From positions 51,681,836 through 51,745,835 of the forward strand of contig CM055095.1 of NCBI GenBank assembly GCA_029204225.1: a DNA stretch of 64,000 bases, given 5' to 3'. The notes under the pieces were generated by a model, which was not told the origin of the DNA, made no database searches, and saw nothing but the letters and a program-made list of their open reading frames with translations. Of the stretch, positions 59,460-64,000 are shown in pieces; within the stretch, counting starts at the first letter, position 1, and each line of letters begins with the position of its first letter. The stretch comes from Diphasiastrum complanatum. Its lineage: Eukaryota; Streptophyta; Lycopodiopsida; Lycopodiales; Lycopodiaceae. Position numbers and translations under genes: made by a program.

Positions 59460-61490
59460 TTCCACATAAATGCTAAAAACCTTCTTTACTCCCAAGATTA
59501 CCATGTGTACAAGTGAGTGAGATGTAAACACATCTAAAATATATTGTTATACATCATTAGGTATTGCTAGTCATGTGTCCAAGTTGTGATTGAGCCCTTA
59601 GACAAAATAGATGTAGAGTGGATTGCCCATTTAGGGTGAGATTTACTAGTCCAATTGATGATGATGGAGCAGTTTGTGACACCGAAAGTGGGTGGTGAGG
59701 CTCGAATTTAAGTACATGGCACACATAAGAACCATTGTCCTGGTTCGGTAGAAGATATTTTGTTCATGCATCCACACCTAGTAGTTTTGCATGAGGTTGA
59801 ACGAGACCTCCTTTTCTACATAAATCCTTATCAAGTTGCAAATGCAGCAATGTGACGATCTTTGTTCCTACAATCTTGGACAAGTGAGCTTGACCAAGAA
59901 AGATATAATTTCTACCTTCTTCCTAAAAAGATTTCTCAGCTAGCATACAAGCTTCACAGTAGAGGTAATCCCATGTTCAGGTTGAATAGTGACTAGGGCA
60001 TTTGCTTTGACAAGCTTGCTTCCATTTGAAAGAGATACATGTTTTGATCCTTGTATTGATATTGTGCACAACATAGATGTAATGGTGTTGGTTGATTCTA
60101 ACGAATTCCCAAGATACTCGACTAGAGCTAACCAAGAGCACCTCTCAGCTTAGACCGAGGAGGTCTCTGAGAAGACGAGACGAATGAAGACTGAAAACGG
60201 AGGAATGCCAGTTAGGAATGGCAAGCAAGAACTGTCTAAGCCTCATGGTGAATCCCGAAAGATGGAATGACCATGTAAGAACTAGTATTTCTAGGCAAAT
60301 GTAGACCCCTCTTAAAGAAAATAGAGTGAGCTACCTTTTGATGGTGACCTCTAGTGGAGAGCATAATTCCACTTGTAATTTGTGAAAAAATGTGAAAATG
60401 CCACTAGGATGCCACCAAAGGAGCTCTCTTGTTTATTTAAGAGACTCACTCTTTGTAGTAGGAAGCTTTGTAAATGTATCTACTCCATGCTGAAATGAGA
60501 TTATCTTCCATGAGTTTTGATGCATTCTTGAGCTCCTTGATCATTCTTGTTTCTTGAGTGATGCTTTAATGATCTTGCCCCTCCATCTCCTTTGTGTGTG
60601 GTTGTGGATCTAGAGAGGACTAGCTTTCTTGCTTTCATAGATTAATTTAGGATTTAGCATTGTGGCAATCCGCCATGAGTTGGTTTGCGGTGTAAGTCTT
60701 GCAAATCCATTTGCATTCCATTTTTTGACGTTCTTGAAATCCAAGAATCAAGAAACGGTGTTTCTTGATCCTTGGAATTTCATAATTGCTACTACTATAG
60801 TTCTTGTTTTCTTGTTTGTAGATTATTGCATGCTATCTAGTTTTAGTTTCTTGTTTTGTTCTTGAATCTAGAATGGATATGTAGCTTAATGCCAAATTTC
60901 ATGATCTATTCATTTTGATTTGCAGCATTAGAGTACGATTTCATTATTTGTTCAACATTTCATTATTTGTTCAACGGATCTGCACACTGATTTTATGGTT
61001 GAACGTTTTGGCATGTATGATTGGCTGTTTATGCATGTGCATTCGTTTAAGAGTGACCTTCCTTGGTATCCTCTAACAGGCAAGACATTGTTACTACAAC
61101 GATGATACCAGTCCCTTTCTGCTTGGTTTTGGCATTGAACTAAGAAGCTAACATTCAAGAAATTGCCCAACGAGCCTCTTAATAGGCAGAAAACAGTTCT
61201 GTAAGCATGAAGTAAGAAGCAAAAGAGTAGCAGATTCTAAAAGTGTGGAATCTATAAACATTTGGCACTCTTTGCTGCAATACTGCCTATGCTCAGATTC
61301 CTGGCTACAATCTCTCCATCTTTGCACACCTCTGAGTTCTACAGAGCATGTCACGCTCTGTATACTGCAACATTCTTGGTCTTCCCTGTTCCTAACTCTA
61401 TAGTCTGATCTCTGCAACGACCTGCAAAGCCAAACTCCACCTGCACAAACACTCTACACCTACACTACATCTGCTAACACGCATTTAACC
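59460..61490. other. No gene recognised
   Basis: AT-rich, many stops. CTTGTTT and TTCTTG words are frequent at 60540-60870, and CATTTCATTATTTGTTCAAC is locally doubled near 60940-60975. Minus-strand ORFs near 60952-61417 are Cys-rich but match nothing I know. Confidence 0.35.
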
Positions 61491-61535
61491 TCATACTGAT
61501 CTGCAAACGACCACCACAACACCTACAAAACATTT

Positions 61536-61685
61536 TGCAATCAGATCTGCAAGCTCAAAACACCCTGCAATCAGATCTGCAAGCTCAAAACACCCTACAA
61601 TCAGATCTGCAAGTTCAAAACACCCTGCAATCAGATCTGCAAGCTCAACATGACCTGCAATCACACCTGCAAGCTCACAACGACC
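61536..61685 (+). repeat. 30-bp minisatellite, five units
   Basis: GCAATCAGATCTGCAAGCTC plus AAAACACCCT recurs at 61537, 61567, 61597, 61627 and 61657 with exact 30-bp spacing; the last units are more diverged. Each copy holds AGATCT. In frame it would code QSDLQAQNTL repeats, but no longer gene surrounds it. Looser CTGCAA and GACCTGCAA words continue to about 61930. Confidence 0.95.
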
Positions 61686-61840
61686 TCCACTCACTTGCAT
61701 ACAGCATCCAAACCCTGCCAACAAATCTCCTTCACTCTTCCTCTGACCAAACCGCCTAGCAAGCCGTTTACCCTTGTAATTTCCCACCACGCTACCTGCA
61801 AACGACTTCCAACCTCCATGACACTACAAAGACGACCCTA

Positions 61841-61880
61841 CGCGCGCGCGCGCGCGCACACACAAACACACGCACACATT
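61841..61880. repeat. (CG)n(CA)n alternating purine-pyrimidine tract
   Basis: CGCGCGCGCGCGCGCG followed by CACACACAAACACACGCACA. Such alternation favours Z-DNA. CG dinucleotide runs are rare in methylated plant DNA. Confidence 0.95.
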
Positions 61881-62046
61881 GCACTGCACACAAGACCCTG
61901 CAACCATGACCCTACAAACACACACCCTGCAACTGATCTACGACCATGACATTTCCAGCAACACTAGACACACCTACATAAAATACACACTCCCTCCACA
62001 TAACCACGCCCCTACCTCCTCTCCCTGACCGACTAGCATGGACTAG

Positions 62047-62172
62047 GTAGCGGGCATGAGCAGGCCCGCTACTGCGTATAGCAGGTAGTCAGTACCTACC
62101 GAGCCGCGGAGGCGGCGAGGTAGGTACGATTACTTGGTACGTGGTAGCGGGCCTGCTCACGCCCACTACCGG
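62047..62172. repeat. Nested palindromes, GTAGCGGGC family
   Basis: GTAGCGGGC...GCCCGCTAC (about 62047-62072) and GTAGCGGGC...GCCCACTAC (about 62143-62168) are each stem-loops and are also inverted relative to each other through GAGCAGGCC and GGCCTGCTC. GTACCTACC and GGTAGGTAC form an inner stem. Overall this is a cruciform-prone block of about 125 bp. Confidence 0.9.
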
Positions 62173-62209
62173 ACGTAATTATCACCTAATTATCCTGCTC
62201 ACACCCGCT

Positions 62210-62490
62210 GTCGGTGGAAGAGGACAGATGGCAGGAGAGGAGGAGAGAGATCGGTGGAGGAGAAGAGATGGCAGGAGAGCAGGAGGAGAGATGGCAGCAG
62301 AGGAGAGCGAGCGGAAGAGAGAGAAAGGAGGTGGGACGCGGAATAGGGAGGGAGGCGGAAGAGAGATAAGAGGGAGGGAGGCAGAATAGGAAGGAAGAAT
62401 GGACTTGGAGGGCGGCAGCATGTAGTGATGGAAGGGAGGAAGAGGGGAGGGAGGCGCAAGAGAGAGAGAGGCGCAATAGAGAAAGAGGGT
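62210..62490. repeat. Purine-rich GGAGAGA low-complexity tract
   Basis: Irregular GGAGGAGAGA, GGCAGGAGAG and GGGAGGGAGGC words fill about 280 bp with few pyrimidines on the plus strand. Open frames on both strands here are a consequence of composition. Confidence 0.85.
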
Positions 62491-62494
62491 GGCA

Positions 62495-62523
62495 TGATGG
62501 CAGGTACCTGGTACCTGCCATCA
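62495..62523. repeat. Perfect 29-bp palindrome
   Basis: TGATGGCAGGTACC, a central T, and GGTACCTGCCATCA. Inverse complement throughout. It shares GGTACCTGCC/GGTAC words with the nested palindromes at 62.1 kb. Confidence 0.97.
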
Positions 62524-62558
62524 ATAGCTTTTTTAAAAAAGAAGGCAATAAAATATGG

Positions 62559-62580
62559 CTCTGAACATGTGTGTTCAGAG
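62559..62580. repeat. Hairpin, 9-bp stem and 4-base loop
   Basis: CTCTGAACA TGTG TGTTCAGAG. No CTRR tetranucleotide follows, so it is not a typical Helitron 3' end. Confidence 0.9.
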
Positions 62581-62648
62581 TCAATCAAAATTTGACACAT
62601 TATTAATATGTATGCCCATGATAATTACGAAGTAGAGAAATGTCACTG

Positions 62649-62852
62649 ACTGTCCGGTGAGAAATCTCGACCGACTGCCCGGTGAGAAATCTCGACCGAA
62701 TGTCTGGTGAGAAATCTCGACCGACTGCTTGCTTGGAAATCTCGACCAACTGCCTACTGGAAAATCTCGACCGACTGCCTACTGAGAAATCTCGACCGAC
62801 TGCCTGGTGAGAAATCTCGCCAGAACGCCTGGTAACAAATCTGGACCGAGCC
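62649..62852 (+). repeat. 25-bp tandem repeat, eight units
   Basis: Consensus CTGCCTGGTGAGAAATCTCG plus ACCGA, with exact 25-bp spacing for about eight units. The GAGAAATCTC core of each unit is itself a near palindrome. Outer units are more diverged. Confidence 0.95.
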
Positions 62853-62933
62853 TTTCGCTCACGTGAAATTAGTTTTTAAATTTTTACAAAGGAAATGGTG
62901 ATGCCTCGTAGAATGTAATCTGTGGGGCAAATT

Positions 62934-63012
62934 TTTTTTTGACAAATTTTCGTTTTTTACATGCACCTTCTGCCCGGAAGGTGCGTGTAAAAAAAAGTTT
63001 ACGTCAAAAAAA
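62934..63012. repeat. Long imperfect hairpin, arms about 36 bp
   Basis: The left arm 62934-62970 ends GTTTTTTACATGCACCTTC and the right arm 62977-63012 begins GAAGGTGCGTGTAAAAAA. Outer ends are TTTTTTTGAC and GTCAAAAAAA. Loop TGCCCG. It looks like the ends of a fold-back transposon or a MITE. Confidence 0.9.
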
Positions 63013-63044
63013 CAAAGAAAAAAAAAATGGAAAAACGGAATTCA

Positions 63045-63130
63045 CGGAAGGGAAGGGCCGGCTCCTTGGTCCTTCCGCCTGCGGAAGACCGTGCGCCCTC
63101 GGGCGCACACTCTTCCGTGGCGGAAGGGCC
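63045..63130. repeat. GC-rich nested palindromes (CTTCCGC and GTGCGCCC)
   Basis: CTTCCGC-CT-GCGGAAG (63072-63087) is followed by GTGCGCCC-TC-GGGCGCAC (63091-63108) and then CTTCCGTGGCGGAAG. The outer words GGGCCGGCTCC and GGCCTCGGAGC roughly pair as well. About 65 percent GC, against the AT-rich surroundings. Confidence 0.92.
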
Positions 63131-63555
63131 TCGGAGCAGGACCTTCGCCCCCCCCCGCAATTTGAACAGAGTCGAGCAGTTCAATTTCATCGTCCACCCT
63201 GTCATTCAAGTTCGAACGACACATTACTTGTAGTTCCTCCCTTAACCTCCTGTAAAACACCTGCCAACAATCTGGAACCTACAAACGATTGGAAAACTGC
63301 CACCGATCTGCTACAAACGACCTGCACACAAAACAAAATCTCCATTTACGATCTCTAACAGAGCCCTACATGCCGCAAAGCCAACCACAAGCCATCACAA
63401 AGAAGAGACAAAATAAATCTAGGGCTCTTCTCCACGAGTTCAAACCCAGCCATAACACTAAATTTTAAAAAAAACCCTACACTCTCAACATCCCTTGACC
63501 CCCTATCTGATTCCACAAGCAAAAAAAAAAACAAAAAAGCGAGGCCCTGCAAACC

Positions 63556-63700
63556 CATCTCGACTGAGCCCCCGCCTCAGATTTCGACCGACTAGTTTAC
63601 ACTCCACCTCGCCCGAGCCCACGCCTCAAATCTCGACCGAATACTTTACATTCCATCTCGACTGAGCCCCAGCGGAGTCTAGTCTCGACCGAGCCAAACC
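63556..63700 (+). repeat. Three units of about 49 bp with CTCGACCGA words
   Basis: CATCTCGACTGAGCCC..CG.C begins at about 63556, 63605 and 63654. Each unit contains TCTCGACCGA or TTTCGACCGA, the same word that defines the 25-bp array 700 bp to the left. Confidence 0.8.
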
Positions 63701-63719
63701 CCTGACACCTCATCCGACC

Positions 63720-64000
63720 CTAACAAAACAAAGAACAAATCGTATTCAACTTTGTTTTTTTAACACCCCCATTACCCTAGCACACCCATTACCCAACAAC
63801 TAACTGACATATGACCAAGATCCTACCCTTACCAACTAACCAGAGTTCAAAAAAAAAAAACAAAAAAAAAAAAACCCAATACCCCAAAACCCAAAACTCA
63901 AAAGCAACAAAAAACCCATATAAAAAAAAAAAAAACCAAAAAAAACCAAAAAACACACCTTACCCAATGAAACACCATCATGATCCCCATTCAACAAACG
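63720..64000. other. A/C-rich low-complexity right edge
   Basis: Runs of A broken by CC and ACCC. No gene visible. Confidence 0.7.

Noticed and set aside
61536-61685. The 30-bp array as a CRISPR array
   Set aside because: Units are contiguous with no unique spacers, and the context is a plant nuclear genome.
62141-62600. Overlapping ORFs on both strands, Arg/Glu/Gly-rich or Ser/Leu/Pro-rich
   Set aside because: By-products of the purine-rich tract; no domain and no intron signals.
62559-62600. Helitron 3' end (hairpin near CTRR)
   Set aside because: The hairpin is followed by TCAATCAA, with no CTRR within the normal distance.

Overview
The window reads as nuclear DNA of a land plant with a large, repeat-rich genome. 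Three plausible protein-coding genes lie in a sea of decayed transposable elements, long (GA)n microsatellites and tandem repeats. The genes have spliceosomal introns with GT..AG borders, and one intron is about 7 kb. The elements are typical plant families: Ty1/copia with an initiator-Met primer site, Ty3/gypsy, hAT with DUF659, and Helitron. Long introns, sparse genes and diverged gene sequences would suit a fern or another seed-free plant, but the sequence alone does not fix the species.

Genes. (1) At the left edge, on the minus strand, are the first two exons of a syntaxin-6/SYP61 N-domain-like protein (303-701), running off the window. (2) At 7487-8413 (minus) is a two-exon, 128-residue histone H2A with unusual L1-loop and acidic-patch residues. 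(3) At 42091-50391 (plus) is a complete six-exon THEP1/NTPCR-type nucleoside triphosphatase of 193 residues. Its third intron (42741-49802) is full of repeats. These three genes show no functional link.

Mobile elements, left to right: Ty3/gypsy gag with an Asp-like primer site (2.2-3.2 kb); a small fold-back element (4.3-4.5 kb); inverted gypsy gag (4.7-5.9 kb); a PDR-type ABC transporter pseudogene fragment (10.7-11.0 kb); a Helitron fragment (12.9-14.35 kb) combining a DUF6570-like piece with an intact 238-residue ORF of three repeated helix-turn-helix-like units; gypsy-like gag (18.6-19.3 kb); copia RT/RNase H (20.6-21.6 kb); a structurally complete copia insertion with LTRs and a CATGT target duplication (22401-27339) that has lost RT and RNase H; two gypsy pieces head to head (29.7-32.4 kb); a degenerate LTR-type element lacking recognisable protein and carrying GA arrays (33.4-37.5 kb); two more copia remnants (38.6-40.8 kb); a tRNA-like short element (40.9 kb); and two hAT pieces in opposite orientation (52.2-53.4 kb).

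The right end (61.5-63.7 kb) is different: GC-richer, with 30-, 25- and about 49-bp tandem repeats and a dense set of near-perfect palindromes. The best candidates for something new are the triple-HTH ORF linked to the Helitron piece, the cluster of CATGCA (RY) motifs in the copia LTRs, the dispersed CCATCGCTGG motif with GA arrays at 33-37 kb, and the palindrome-dense right end.
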